Positions 41,970-50,876 of a stretch of DNA of 64,000 nt are shown here, in pieces (the stretch's first letter is position 1; every line of letters begins with the position of its first letter). The position numbers and the translations under genes were made by a program. The DNA is taken from contig JALONN010000014.1 of assembly GCA_025454915.1 (NCBI GenBank), positions 32,027 through 96,026 of the forward strand, read 5' to 3'. Origin of the DNA: Raineya sp. GTDB lineage: Bacteria; Bacteroidota; Bacteroidia; Cytophagales; Thermonemataceae. The notes under the pieces are model-generated. The model was not told where the DNA came from and made no database searches. It saw only the letters and a program-made list of their open reading frames with translations.

Positions 41970-43430
41970 TTAATCTTCTCTTCCTTTTTTGTTTTCATCA
42001 GATTCTGCCATTCGTACAATTTTAGGGCTAAATTTGGCAATAATATCTACCAAATCTCTTTGAGCTAACATCACATGGTTGATGTCTTTATACGCCATAG
42101 GAGCTTCGTCCAAATCGCCACCTATCAGTGTCACACCTTTTTCTTGCAGAAGTTTTTTTACTTCATTCATCGTGAAACTGTTATGAGCTTTATTTCTGCT
42201 CATCAGCCTGCCAGCTCCATGCGAAGCCGAATTGACTGCCGAAACTTCTCCTTTACCACGAACCACAAAACCCTGTGTAGCCATTGAAGCTGGAATAATA
42301 CCCAAAACACCTTTTTGAGCAGGTGTAGCTCCTTTTCTGTGTACCATTACCTCTGTTCCATTTGCTAATTTTTCTTTCCATGCAAAATTATGATGATTTT
42401 CTATCATAAAAAGAGGTTTTTTACCTAAGGCTTTTGCCATTCTTCTATGGATTTGGTGATGGTTTGCAGCAGCATATTCACCTGCAAGGTTCATGGCTAT
42501 CCAATACTCCTGACCAGCTTCGGTGTTTAAATCCAGCCATGCCAAATGTTGAGCCTCACGAGGCAATTTGGTTTGCTCAATGGCTAATTTAGAGTAATGA
42601 TTGGCTATTCCAGCTCCAAAACCTCTTGAACCTGAATGAGATAACAAAGCTACATAGCTTCCTTTGGGTAAATTCCCCAAATCTGCACTGTTTTCTTCTA
42701 CTATTTCAATCACTCCCCATTCTACAAAGTGATTACCTGTTCCCGATGTTCCTATCTGCGATAAAGCCTTAGGATACAAACTTCTAATAAAAGGCGTGGC
42801 TTTCCAGTCAGGATGCTCCCAAACTTCATCTTCCAAAGCATTTCTGTTTGTGCCTGCAATACCAAAATAGGTATGGTCTCCCAAATGCTTCTTGAATTCA
42901 CTTCTACGTTTTTCGAGCAAAACAGCATCCAACTCAAATACACTCAGGCACATACGGCATGCAATATCTACTCCCACAGCAAAAGGAATAATTTTATCAG
43001 ACTCCGTAGCCAGTACCCCTCCAATGGGTAAGCCATAACCCTGATGAGCATCAGGCATTAAAGCACCTGCAACAGATATAGGCAGTTTCATGGCTGTATC
43101 CATTTGATACAGAGCTGTTTCTTCGATATGCTCTTTTCCAAAAACCTGATAAGCTAAGGGAGCTTCTCGAAGTTCAAAAGACTTTACAGTCTCATTTTCA
43201 TTGGGTTGCTTGGGCTGTAGTTCTTGTGTAAGTTTTGCTATTTCTCCAAAAGTCTCGTCTTCTGTATATTTTTCTGGCTGACTGACTAATTTTTCGTAAG
43301 TTTCTAGCAGTAATTTTTTTTCTATTTTTCCTTTTTTGAGTAAAAATTTGGCAAGTTTTCCTGCCTCTTCCAACAATTCTTTATCCTGAAAAAATATTTT
43401 TAATTCGTTATTATTAATTTTTGAAGCCAT
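41970..43430 (-). CDS. rtcB: RNA-splicing ligase RtcB (3'-phosphate RNA ligase)
   Basis: 486 aa. Mn/GTP-dependent ligase that joins RNA 3'-phosphate or 2',3'-cyclic phosphate to 5'-OH ends in RNA repair. Seen: metal-binding Cys and His residues in VGVDIACRMCLSVFELD, GTGNHFVEWGVIE, LLSHSGSRGFGAGIANHYSK and MIENHHNFAWKEK, and the guanylated-His region NSASHGAGRLMSRNKA with GFVVRGKGEVSAVNSAS before it. Like many bacterial RtcBs it stands without rtcA; no rtcR-type regulator is near. Confidence 0.95.
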   Translation of the reverse strand: MASKINNNELKIFFQDKELLEEAGKLAKFLLKKGKIEKKLLLETYEKLVSQPEKYTEDETFGEIAKLTQELQPKQPNENETVKSFELREAPLAYQVFGKEHIEETALYQMDTAMKLPISVAGALMPDAHQGYGLPIGGVLATESDKIIPFAVGVDIACRMCLSVFELDAVLLEKRRSEFKKHLGDHTYFGIAGTNRNALEDEVWEHPDWKATPFIRSLYPKALSQIGTSGTGNHFVEWGVIEIVEENSADLGNLPKGSYVALLSHSGSRGFGAGIANHYSKLAIEQTKLPREAQHLAWLDLNTEAGQEYWIAMNLAGEYAAANHHQIHRRMAKALGKKPLFMIENHHNFAWKEKLANGTEVMVHRKGATPAQKGVLGIIPASMATQGFVVRGKGEVSAVNSASHGAGRLMSRNKAHNSFTMNEVKKLLQEKGVTLIGGDLDEAPMAYKDINHVMLAQRDLVDIIAKFSPKIVRMAESDENKKGRED

Positions 43431-43630
43431 TTTTTTTGTCTAATTTTTTTCTTTACTAAAATTTCTTTCTCTTCGCTCTGGGTTTTCAAAATACTGATTT
43501 TCATAATTTTACAAACTTGGTTAATTTTTAAATTTACTTGAACAACTTACAGTTTAGACTTGCACAACTTTTCTAAAACCTGCGATTTAGTTTTGTAGCA
43601 AAAATCGTGAAAAAATTAAATATAAGCTTT

Positions 43631-45160
43631 ATGAAAAAACAGATTTTATTTTTGGTATTGTTTTGTGTAGGTATATCGGCACATGCCCAAATAGGAAAAA
43701 TTAAAATTAATAAAGGAGACATTAAACTCAACAAAAGTAAAGAAAAGGTAGCAGAAAAGACCTCCACCACTCTTAAAAGTAATTCTCAGGATTACAATAC
43801 TTTCTTTGTAGAAAAATATAATCAGTTGGATGAGATTATAAAATCTTTCAGAGGAAACACTCCTGATATTCAAGAAATTAAAGACAAAACATTTAAGCTA
43901 GACTATCCCAATACTGTTATAACACTTAAAGCCAAAGGTAAAAAAGGTATTGATAATGTAAGATTATATGAACAATTTGTGGATTTCGGGGGAAAATTTG
44001 CCTTAAGCCCTGGTGATTTGAACAGAGGTGTTCGTTTTGATAAAAATATTCTTGAAATAGCTGATGATATACTCAGTCAGGCTTCTAAAAAAAGAAATGA
44101 GAAACTCATTCCTGAAGCTGTAAAGCTCTTAAAATCAGGAAAATTACATACAGAAATGCTTTTAGCAATTGCTCCTGAACACACAGAAGCCAAAGAAATG
44201 GATAATGCCTTCCAAAAACTTTTAGATGAAACAGCCAAAGATTATGAGGCTTATACCAATAAACTTTTTACAGGTAACATCCATAAACAAAATGTTGGTA
44301 AAATTTTATTCTCCAAACAACCTATTATGGCAGGCAAAGAAACTGCAAATCAGTTTGTAACATCTTTTGATGCAAAAGATAAAATTTATGCCATTGCTTA
44401 CTTAGAAGGCACCATAGAAGATATAGGTAACCTGAAAAATTACAGTTATAAACAAAATGGCAGTTATTCAATACATTTTGATGGAAAACAAAGTAATATA
44501 AACATTACATTCTTGCCAGAATCAAGAGAACAGGCTTACCTACTCATAGAAATTATACCTGACCCTAATCAGGCTTTTAGCCCCACAGATGCTATAGATT
44601 GGCATAGGCAATTATCCAATTTATCTCCCAAAAAGCATACTTTAAAGCTTTGGCTTTGGGCTAGTGGAAAGCAAATTGCAGAAAGTTCGGAGATTGCTTT
44701 AGACTGGTCTGGTGCAGACATTAACGCCTTGAAAACCAATGCAGAACAGGCATCTTTAAAAGCAGAAAACAATTATGCAAAAGTTCGTTCTTTACCTAAG
44801 AAATTTTCTCAGCCTGTAGAGAAATTTAAAGACCCTCAGCTCAGCAATGCCAACATCATCAAATTATTTATGGCTCAGGAAAAAAACTGTGCTCAGGTGC
44901 TAAAAGTTCAGACTGATATTTGGGAAAATTACAATGGTGGTGCAGAGTGGGAAATCAGAAAAAATGATTTGGATATTCCTACTATCAAAGCTGTTAATGG
45001 TTCTATAGGACTGATTTTCAAAGGAAAAGATGGATACTGTTATTTTGTAGATAGGCTTTATTTCTTCCAAACATACATAGGAGGTGGCAAATATGCTCCC
45101 GTAGCACTTGGCAATGATTACTCAAAGCCTCAAAAAATAGCTTGCGAAAAAGTAAAGTAA
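43631..45160 (+). CDS. Secreted protein of unknown function
   Basis: 509 aa from ATG MKKQILFLVLFCVGISAHAQ, a good signal peptide (an upstream GTG was rejected). The body is mixed alpha/beta, Lys/Asn-rich, with no membrane helix; middle blocks AYLEGTIEDIGNLKNYSYKQ and HTLKLWLWASGKQIAESSEI look like strand-rich surface domains, and a late segment GGAEWEIRKNDLDIPTIKAV plus CYFVDRLYFFQTYIGGGKYA is Tyr/aromatic-rich. No family recognised. A TAGTTTTG box at 43588-43595 is a possible -7 element. The following two genes are also of unknown function. Confidence 0.65.
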   Translation: MKKQILFLVLFCVGISAHAQIGKIKINKGDIKLNKSKEKVAEKTSTTLKSNSQDYNTFFVEKYNQLDEIIKSFRGNTPDIQEIKDKTFKLDYPNTVITLKAKGKKGIDNVRLYEQFVDFGGKFALSPGDLNRGVRFDKNILEIADDILSQASKKRNEKLIPEAVKLLKSGKLHTEMLLAIAPEHTEAKEMDNAFQKLLDETAKDYEAYTNKLFTGNIHKQNVGKILFSKQPIMAGKETANQFVTSFDAKDKIYAIAYLEGTIEDIGNLKNYSYKQNGSYSIHFDGKQSNINITFLPESREQAYLLIEIIPDPNQAFSPTDAIDWHRQLSNLSPKKHTLKLWLWASGKQIAESSEIALDWSGADINALKTNAEQASLKAENNYAKVRSLPKKFSQPVEKFKDPQLSNANIIKLFMAQEKNCAQVLKVQTDIWENYNGGAEWEIRKNDLDIPTIKAVNGSIGLIFKGKDGYCYFVDRLYFFQTYIGGGKYAPVALGNDYSKPQKIACEKVK

Positions 45161-45279
45161 ATACTTTTACTATTTACAAACAACTATTAACCTTTTATAA
45201 AAAAAGCTCTTTTTAAAAACAATAAAAACTATATATTTCAGCATATTTAATTTTAAAACCAATTAATCTATCAATTATT

Positions 45280-45804
45280 ATGAGAAAGTTTATTTTTTTA
45301 TTCGTTGTGGGTTTGTTATTCCTCAATGCATGTAAATCGTCTGTAGAATCTGAACAAAGAACATGGAAAAATAGTGTTCAAAACATTGAAAAACTCAAGA
45401 CCCAATACCCTTCTTTAGCTAAAATACTGGATGTCAAACTTCAAGATGCTCAAAAAATATATAAAGAAGCAGAAGGCATTTCAGATGAAAAACAAAAAAT
45501 GGATAAAATGGCTGAAGCCAACAAAGTATTGGATAATCAGTTTATAAGAGATTTAAGCTCTATTGAGTACAAAATAAAAGGCATTGAGAAGGAAATGGAA
45601 AAAATTTCTAAAAAGAAATTTAGCAAAGCCTCTTTATCAAAAATCAATGATGGAATGCAAAAAGCCTCTGATCTTATTTCTAGCGTAAAAAACCATTTGA
45701 GCCAAAGTGCTGACGAAACAGCCCTTGCTGGAATATTACGTACAGATGTAGGGGATTTAATCTCTATGGAAAGCAAGCTGAGAACACTTGCAAAAAGCAA
45801 GTAA
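45280..45804 (+). CDS. Lipoprotein with a coiled-coil body, unknown function
   Basis: 174 aa. Signal MRKFIFLFVVGLLFLNAC with lipobox LNAC at Cys18, then two long Lys/Glu-rich helices (about 25-145) interrupted near residue 75, and a shorter helix at the end. Reads like a helical hairpin on the inner face of the outer membrane. No family recognised. A hairpin follows the stop. Confidence 0.65.
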   Translation: MRKFIFLFVVGLLFLNACKSSVESEQRTWKNSVQNIEKLKTQYPSLAKILDVKLQDAQKIYKEAEGISDEKQKMDKMAEANKVLDNQFIRDLSSIEYKIKGIEKEMEKISKKKFSKASLSKINDGMQKASDLISSVKNHLSQSADETALAGILRTDVGDLISMESKLRTLAKSK

Positions 45805-45809
45805 CATCC

Positions 45810-45835
45810 AAAACTGCCCTAAATAGGGCAGTTTT
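45810..45835 (+). terminator. Hairpin downstream of the lipoprotein gene
   Basis: 12-bp perfect inverted repeat AAAACTGCCCTA / TAGGGCAGTTTT with a 2-nt loop, starting 6 bp past the stop; the T-run is short (TTTTAACA). Confidence 0.6.
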
Positions 45836-45863
45836 AACATAATGCCACCAAAACTATTTTTCC

Positions 45864-46454
45864 ATGAAAAAAGAGTATTTTATTCAAGCCATTTTTATCT
45901 TCTTGAGTATTTTTTTGGGAACAATGGCAAGCAATTGGAATGAAAGTTACAGGGAGTCTCAGAGAGCCAAAATATTCCTTAAAAATTTACAAAAAGAATT
46001 AAAAAACAATCAAGAGAAACTAAAAAAAGCCAATGTTTATCATCAAAACCTCAAAAAAGTTACAGATAGCCTTTTTGTAACACTCAAAGAAGAACAAATG
46101 TATACTCCTTTTTTTAAATCTGGAGGCTTTCAGAAAGTTCCTCATTGGAAAGGCTTGGGAACAGTTGCCATCGAAGATGATGTCTATCAGTCAGGGGTAA
46201 TGAGTGGTATTTTTGAAAACCTGCCCATAGAAACCGTTTCCAAAATCTCAAAAGTTATTATTTTTCAAGAAGAATACACCCGTTTTTCCCGCCTTATATC
46301 CGAAAAGCTTCTTTATATTAGTTTTGACAATAAATTAATTGATTTTTTGGTGATTAATAGCATTTTAGGTAATGATGTAGCCAGAATAGAAGAGCAACTT
46401 GCCAAAAGCTATGAAGTTTTAATTCTTGACCTCGAAAAAACCGAAGTCGAATAG
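45864..46454 (+). CDS. Single-pass membrane protein, DUF6090-like
   Basis: 196 aa. N-terminal membrane helix in FIQAIFIFLSIFLGTMASNW, immediately followed by the basic stretch NESYRESQRAKIFLKNLQKE and a long helical domain (about 40-150). The pattern, one helix then SNWNE and a coiled-coil, is that of DUF6090-type proteins of unknown function, common in Bacteroidota. It lies between the lipoprotein and the gene at 46514, which has its own promoter. Confidence 0.6.
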   Translation: MKKEYFIQAIFIFLSIFLGTMASNWNESYRESQRAKIFLKNLQKELKNNQEKLKKANVYHQNLKKVTDSLFVTLKEEQMYTPFFKSGGFQKVPHWKGLGTVAIEDDVYQSGVMSGIFENLPIETVSKISKVIIFQEEYTRFSRLISEKLLYISFDNKLIDFLVINSILGNDVARIEEQLAKSYEVLILDLEKTEVE

Positions 46455-46455
46455 A

Positions 46456-46487
46456 TTTGTAACATTTTCAAGACTTTTGTAAGTTTG
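46456..46487 (+). promoter_or_regulatory. Promoter upstream of the gene at 46514
   Basis: TTTG at 46456-46459, 20-nt spacer, TAAGTTTG at 46480-46487, 26 bp before the ATG; fits the Bacteroidota consensus well. Confidence 0.6.
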
Positions 46488-46513
46488 CACCTTCAAAAAC
46501 TTACAGAACTATC

Positions 46514-48139
46514 ATGGAATTTTTAAGTTCCGAAGAATTATTACGCAGAATTATTTTTCAAAAAGTACAAAAAAACTGGAAAGAGTATCTCCAAAAATGG
46601 CGTTCTGAGCGTTGGCTCAAAACCTTTACCAATAAATTTGGCTTCTTACCTCCTCAAAATGTTGAGCAGCTCCCCAATGGCTTCTTCCAGTGTTTTGCTG
46701 ATGAAGTCAATGATGTGATTGCTTTTAAGTTAAATATTTCACGAAAAGAATTAGAGAAATATACCACTTCAGCTTCGTCTTTGAGCCGTTTTTTAGGTAA
46801 AAAAGATGACCAGCACAAACGTTACACGAATAAAAAAACAGGACTTGCCATTTTTGCAGGCTTCAACAATCCTTATTATTATGTGGATAGTTGGGAAGAT
46901 TTTGAAGCTCAGTATCAGCAATATATGAAGCTGTGGCTACAATGGAACAAAAACCAGATTCATACAGACCAACAAAATGATTTACTCCTCCCATCTCATC
47001 AAGAGGGTAGCTTCACAAATGTTGTAGTCATTCCCAACGAAAAGCCCTTTTATCAGATTATCTATGAAGGTTCACAAGATGAAACCTTTATTTATCCTGC
47101 TTCATCTAAACGCAGAAAATGGCTGTTATGGCTCATTTTAGCAATTTTTATGATGGTAGGTGGATATTATCTTTTTAAAATGTTTTCTGGGAAAAAAGAA
47201 AATCTTAACTCTAAAAAAAATGATTCTGCTTTTCTACAAGAAAACACAGCAGATACCTTAATCAAATTTTCTCTTATACAAAAAGAAGAGGGTGAAAATA
47301 TTGTTTCAGGGCTGCTTGTCTATGATGCTACTAACTTTCCCAAAGACAGTATCAAGATTTATCTTGACCCGTATGCCCTTCCAAACATGATTAAATCCAC
47401 AAAAAAAATAGATACTGTTCCTGTTATTTTTTATAAATCTATGCTTATCAGAACTCATTATGGAAATATCCATGATAGATTGAGCATTTATATCCCTACA
47501 AAAAGCTGGATAGGTGGAGCTTACGACAACTCTCAGGTAAAACACAATACAGAAATCAAAGGGGATATATCAAAAATTTATAACAAAACCTGTGATTTGA
47601 TACAGAATGGTGCTGTAACCCTTACCCCAGAACAAGTAGAACCCAAAATGAAAGATTATTATTTTTCTTGGTTCAGTAAAACCCTCGATAAAGAAATTAA
47701 AACAGATACATTTGAAATCGAAGCCAAAGTAAAACTAATCTATAAATCTAAAGATGCCATTTGCAATCACTTGGTTTTCAAGGCTTATGACAATTCTCAT
47801 AGATACATCAAATATTCTTTAGAGGTAAAAGGCTGTACAGCTTACCTTAAAACAAAAGAAAATGTAAGTTTCATGGAGGTAGCCTCTGAACAGATTCAGA
47901 ATTTTACTCATTCTCTTGATTCTTTGAAGCAATGGAATATCATGAAATTAAAAAAATATGGAAAAACTGTAGATTATTATTGGAATGGGAAGTATATTGG
48001 AACAACATCCAATAACAATAACAAAGGTATTCGGATGCTGGAATTTACACTCAAGAGTTCTTGGGCTGTAGATTGGATTAAAGTTTTTGATAGCAAGCAA
48101 AATATCCTTTACCAAGAAGATTTCGATAAATGTCCCTAA
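46514..48139 (+). CDS. Membrane protein with N-terminal regulatory-type domain and C-terminal beta-sandwich
   Basis: 541 aa. The cytosolic part (1-205) begins LSSEELLRRIIFQKVQKNWK and contains SASSLSRFLGKKDDQHKRYT and, later, YYVDSWEDFEAQYQ. This resembles the 'STLRRFFGL...SWEDF' N-terminal module seen in other Bacteroidota proteins. One membrane helix (about 210-230, WLLWLILAIFMMVGGYYLF), then a periplasmic domain (235-541) whose end, VDYYWNGKYIGTTSNNNNKG to DWIKVFDSKQ, looks like a LamG-type fold. Function unknown. It carries the promoter at 46456 and is followed after 4 bp by the gene at 48144. Confidence 0.6.
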   Translation: MEFLSSEELLRRIIFQKVQKNWKEYLQKWRSERWLKTFTNKFGFLPPQNVEQLPNGFFQCFADEVNDVIAFKLNISRKELEKYTTSASSLSRFLGKKDDQHKRYTNKKTGLAIFAGFNNPYYYVDSWEDFEAQYQQYMKLWLQWNKNQIHTDQQNDLLLPSHQEGSFTNVVVIPNEKPFYQIIYEGSQDETFIYPASSKRRKWLLWLILAIFMMVGGYYLFKMFSGKKENLNSKKNDSAFLQENTADTLIKFSLIQKEEGENIVSGLLVYDATNFPKDSIKIYLDPYALPNMIKSTKKIDTVPVIFYKSMLIRTHYGNIHDRLSIYIPTKSWIGGAYDNSQVKHNTEIKGDISKIYNKTCDLIQNGAVTLTPEQVEPKMKDYYFSWFSKTLDKEIKTDTFEIEAKVKLIYKSKDAICNHLVFKAYDNSHRYIKYSLEVKGCTAYLKTKENVSFMEVASEQIQNFTHSLDSLKQWNIMKLKKYGKTVDYYWNGKYIGTTSNNNNKGIRMLEFTLKSSWAVDWIKVFDSKQNILYQEDFDKCP

Positions 48140-48143
48140 AACT

Positions 48144-48608
48144 ATGACTGTTCACTATCCTCCCACTCCACACCCTGCTACATTCAATACACCCAGCGTC
48201 TTTTTGGCGGGCAGTATCGAAATGGGTAAAGCCATCGACTGGCAACAAGAAGTCATCAAACAACTCACAGATGCCAATTGGAATGGTGTTGTACTCAATC
48301 CCAGACGAGCAGATTGGGACTCCTCTTGGGAACAAAAAATAGAAAACCCAAAATTTAGAGAGCAGGTGGAATGGGAACTCGAAGGTTTGGAAAAAGCTAC
48401 TTTAATTATCTTTTATTTTGCACCAAACACCTACTCTCCTATCACGATGCTGGAGCTTGGCTTACATGCCCAAAACAAGAAATGTATAGTTTGTTGCCCT
48501 GAAGGTTTTTGGCGAAAAGGAAATATTGATATTGTGTGTGCCAGATATGGCATTCCCCAAGTTCACGCCATTGAAGAACTTACAAAAGCTATTTTGAAGT
48601 TGAAATAG
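48144..48608 (+). CDS. Nucleoside 2-deoxyribosyltransferase-like protein
   Basis: 154 aa from ATG MTVHYPPTPHPATFNTPSVF; an in-frame TTG upstream lies inside the previous gene. SVFLAGSIEMGKAIDWQQEV is the nucleotide-binding start of the deoxyribosyltransferase fold, and TYSPITMLELGLHAQNKKCI carries the catalytic-type Glu (E in MLELG). Relatives transfer deoxyribose between bases or hydrolyse nucleotides; some are found beside defence genes. The exact substrate is unknown. It follows the membrane protein gene by 4 bp, so the pair is probably co-translated. Confidence 0.8.
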   Translation: MTVHYPPTPHPATFNTPSVFLAGSIEMGKAIDWQQEVIKQLTDANWNGVVLNPRRADWDSSWEQKIENPKFREQVEWELEGLEKATLIIFYFAPNTYSPITMLELGLHAQNKKCIVCCPEGFWRKGNIDIVCARYGIPQVHAIEELTKAILKLK

Positions 48609-48635
48609 GTTTGATAGTTCTAAAATAGCTGTAAA

Positions 48636-49274
48636 ATGAAAGTTATTTTTAATGCTCTATTAATTACTCTGCTTTATGTTGGTTTTATAGGAATGAGTTT
48701 AACTATCTACCAATATACAACTTTTGATTTGAATATTGGTTTTTTGGCATATAAGCAACCTCTTATATCAAATTTTTACTGGAAAGTAGCTTTCTATATT
48801 CATGTATTCACTTGCTTTATTTGTATTGGTGCTGGTTTTACTCAGTTCTCTAATGATACTCTAAAAAATTATCCAAAACTTCATAAAGTTGCAGGCAAAA
48901 TATATGTCTATAATATCATGTTTATCAATTTTCCATTTGCTCTAATACTTGGAGTTTATGCCAATGGAGGCATTGCCAGTAAAATAGCCTTTATTCTCTT
49001 AGACTTCCTTTGGCTTTATTTTACTCTTATGGGAGTTTATCAAATAAAGAAAGGAGAAATTCATCTACATAAAAATTACATGATTAGGAGTTATGCCCTT
49101 ACATTAACTGCATTCACATTGAGATTATGTAAATTTATTATGTCAAAAATTTCTAATTGGGATTATGATTCTATTTACACTTTTGATGCGTGGATGGCTT
49201 TATGTCTAAATATGTTAATTGCTGAAATAATCATTTATAGAAATATCATCTTCCAAAAAAATAGTTCATATTAA
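48636..49274 (+). CDS. DUF2306 integral membrane protein
   Basis: 212 aa, about six membrane helices: VIFNALLITLLYVGFIGMSL, WKVAFYIHVFTCFICIGAGF, VYNIMFINFPFALILGVYAN, FILLDFLWLYFTLMGVY and MALCLNMLIAEIIIY. The His residues in LHKVAGKIYVYN and HLHKNYMIRSYALTLTAFTL are the DUF2306 pattern (similar in layout to haem-binding helices). Function unknown. 27 bp downstream of the deoxyribosyltransferase-like gene, probably the same transcript; its 3' end overlaps the small gene at 49246 on the other strand. Confidence 0.8.
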   Translation: MKVIFNALLITLLYVGFIGMSLTIYQYTTFDLNIGFLAYKQPLISNFYWKVAFYIHVFTCFICIGAGFTQFSNDTLKNYPKLHKVAGKIYVYNIMFINFPFALILGVYANGGIASKIAFILLDFLWLYFTLMGVYQIKKGEIHLHKNYMIRSYALTLTAFTLRLCKFIMSKISNWDYDSIYTFDAWMALCLNMLIAEIIIYRNIIFQKNSSY

Positions 49275-49461
49275 TCAAAGAATCCAGAATAAACATTGTA
49301 CATAAGAAAAGTACAAATGAAACTATAGCATATAACAAAATTTTAGCTCCTATCCAAGAAAGATTTGGTTGATTTCTTGTAGCCCAATCAACAATTTTAA
49401 TAGCAATGAATATATCCACTAAAAGTAAAACAAAAATCAAAAACAGACCTACAAATGGCAT
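49246..49461 (-). CDS. Small two-helix membrane protein
   Basis: 71 aa with two hydrophobic helices (MPFVGLFLIFVLLLVDIFIA and IGAKILLYAIVSFVLFLCTM). Its 3' end overlaps the end of the convergent DUF2306 gene by 29 bp. The helix pattern is convincing for a membrane protein, but no family is known, and the overlap leaves some doubt. Confidence 0.45.
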   Translation of the reverse strand: MPFVGLFLIFVLLLVDIFIAIKIVDWATRNQPNLSWIGAKILLYAIVSFVLFLCTMFILDSLINMNYFFGR

Positions 49462-49563
49462 AGTAAATTCCAGTTTGTGAGATTATCGTGAAAATTTAAA
49501 ATTCGTCTTAATCAAATAATACATCATAAATATTATTGAAAGTGAAATTACAATGTATATAAT

Positions 49564-49683
49564 TTATCTATTTGTTTTGCTAATATTAGTAGAATTTGAT
49601 TTCTTTAATATCCAATCAAATATCAAAATAGAACAATATACAGGAATAGCAAATATCATAAAAATTAGAAATAGAACTTCCAT
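49564..49683 (-). CDS. Possible 39-residue membrane peptide
   Basis: ATG at 49683 gives MEVLFLIFMIFAIPVYCSIL, then IFDWILKKSNSTNISKTNR and stop. One hydrophobic helix with a polar tail, like a shortened version of the upstream small gene at 49246. No ribosome binding site is clear. The 49462-49705 gap shows nothing else. Confidence 0.25.
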   Translation of the reverse strand: MEVLFLIFMIFAIPVYCSILIFDWILKKSNSTNISKTNR

Positions 49684-49705
49684 AAAGTTATAGTTTAAGA
49701 ATACC

Positions 49706-50698
49706 CTACAAATTTATCTCTGCATTATCACCAATACTCAAAACATAGCTTTCGCCTTTCAGGGAGCTGTCATTTCCTACGATAGAGTCTTTGAGAACCA
49801 CATTCGAGAGTTCGCTATAAGAGCCTATAATAGAGTTGGATACAATGGCATTTTCAAGAATGGTATCCTCTCCAATTGCCACATTGGGTCCGATAATGGA
49901 GTTATTGACCTGACAGTTTACCCCAATACTCACAGGAGGGATAATAATGGTATTGGGATAAGTATTTACCGTATTTTTAAATTCCGATTTATTAAGCAAA
50001 ATAGCATTGGCTTCCAGAAGCGTTTCACGTTTCCCACAATCGTACCAGTGTTCTACGGTCATAGTTTGGATGTTCTCGCCTTTTTCGACCATGTACATCA
50101 GTACATCTGTGAGGTAATATTCATTTTGATTTTTCTTGTTTTTCTGCATCAAGAAGTGTATTCCTTCTAAAAACAGAGGAATATTTTTCACTTTGTACAC
50201 GCCCACAAGTGCCAGATTCGATTTCGGAATTTTAGGTTTTTCTATCAGGCTGATTACCTCACCTTTTTTACCCACTTGCACAATCCCAAAAAGCATCGGA
50301 TTGCTTACCTTCTTGATACCTACCACTGAATTTTTATTTTTCAAAAGGCTTTTGTAATCTAAGGGGGCAATCGTATCGCCGAGTACAATCAGAATATCCT
50401 GTTCTTTCTCGTAGGCATGTTTGGCTACCCACAAAGCATGAGCAGAACCTTCTCTGGGTTCTTGCACCACAAACTCAGCTTCTATTTTATTTTGGTAGTG
50501 TGTTTTGATAAAATCTTCGACTTTTTCGCCCATATACCCCAACACAAATACAAATTCTTTGAATCCGTAGCTAATCAAGTCATCAACGATATGAGCTAAA
50601 ATAGGCTTTCCTGCAATAGGAACAAGGGTTTTGGGTTGTGTGTGTGTATGCGGACGCAAACGCATGCCAGCTCCCGCCACAGGAATAATTACTTTCAT
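49706..50698 (-). CDS. Sugar-1-phosphate nucleotidyltransferase with hexapeptide tail
   Basis: 330 aa. N-terminal MKVIIPVAGAGMRLRPHTHT, QPKTLVPIAGKPIL is the nucleotidyltransferase signature; DILIVLGDTIAP and VGIKKVSNPMLFGIVQ follow. The C-terminal 80 residues are left-handed beta-helix hexapeptides (IGVNCQVNNSIIGPNVAIGE). The pair is as in glucose-1-phosphate thymidylyltransferase-like and mannose-1-phosphate guanylyltransferase-like enzymes that make NDP-sugars for surface glycans; the base cannot be told from sequence. Monocistronic. Confidence 0.88.
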   Translation of the reverse strand: MKVIIPVAGAGMRLRPHTHTQPKTLVPIAGKPILAHIVDDLISYGFKEFVFVLGYMGEKVEDFIKTHYQNKIEAEFVVQEPREGSAHALWVAKHAYEKEQDILIVLGDTIAPLDYKSLLKNKNSVVGIKKVSNPMLFGIVQVGKKGEVISLIEKPKIPKSNLALVGVYKVKNIPLFLEGIHFLMQKNKKNQNEYYLTDVLMYMVEKGENIQTMTVEHWYDCGKRETLLEANAILLNKSEFKNTVNTYPNTIIIPPVSIGVNCQVNNSIIGPNVAIGEDTILENAIVSNSIIGSYSELSNVVLKDSIVGNDSSLKGESYVLSIGDNAEINL

Positions 50699-50876
50699 AG
50701 CTAATTTTTAATGGTGAACTATTTGAATGCTAAACGGTAAATGATAATTGTTCAATGCTTAATGTTCAACGACAACTGTTCAAATTTAGAACTTAATTGT
50801 AAAATTTCAAACCTATTCACCTAATTTGGTGTTTTACTTACGAAATCATATATTTGTAAAATTTTTTAAAGATTCT

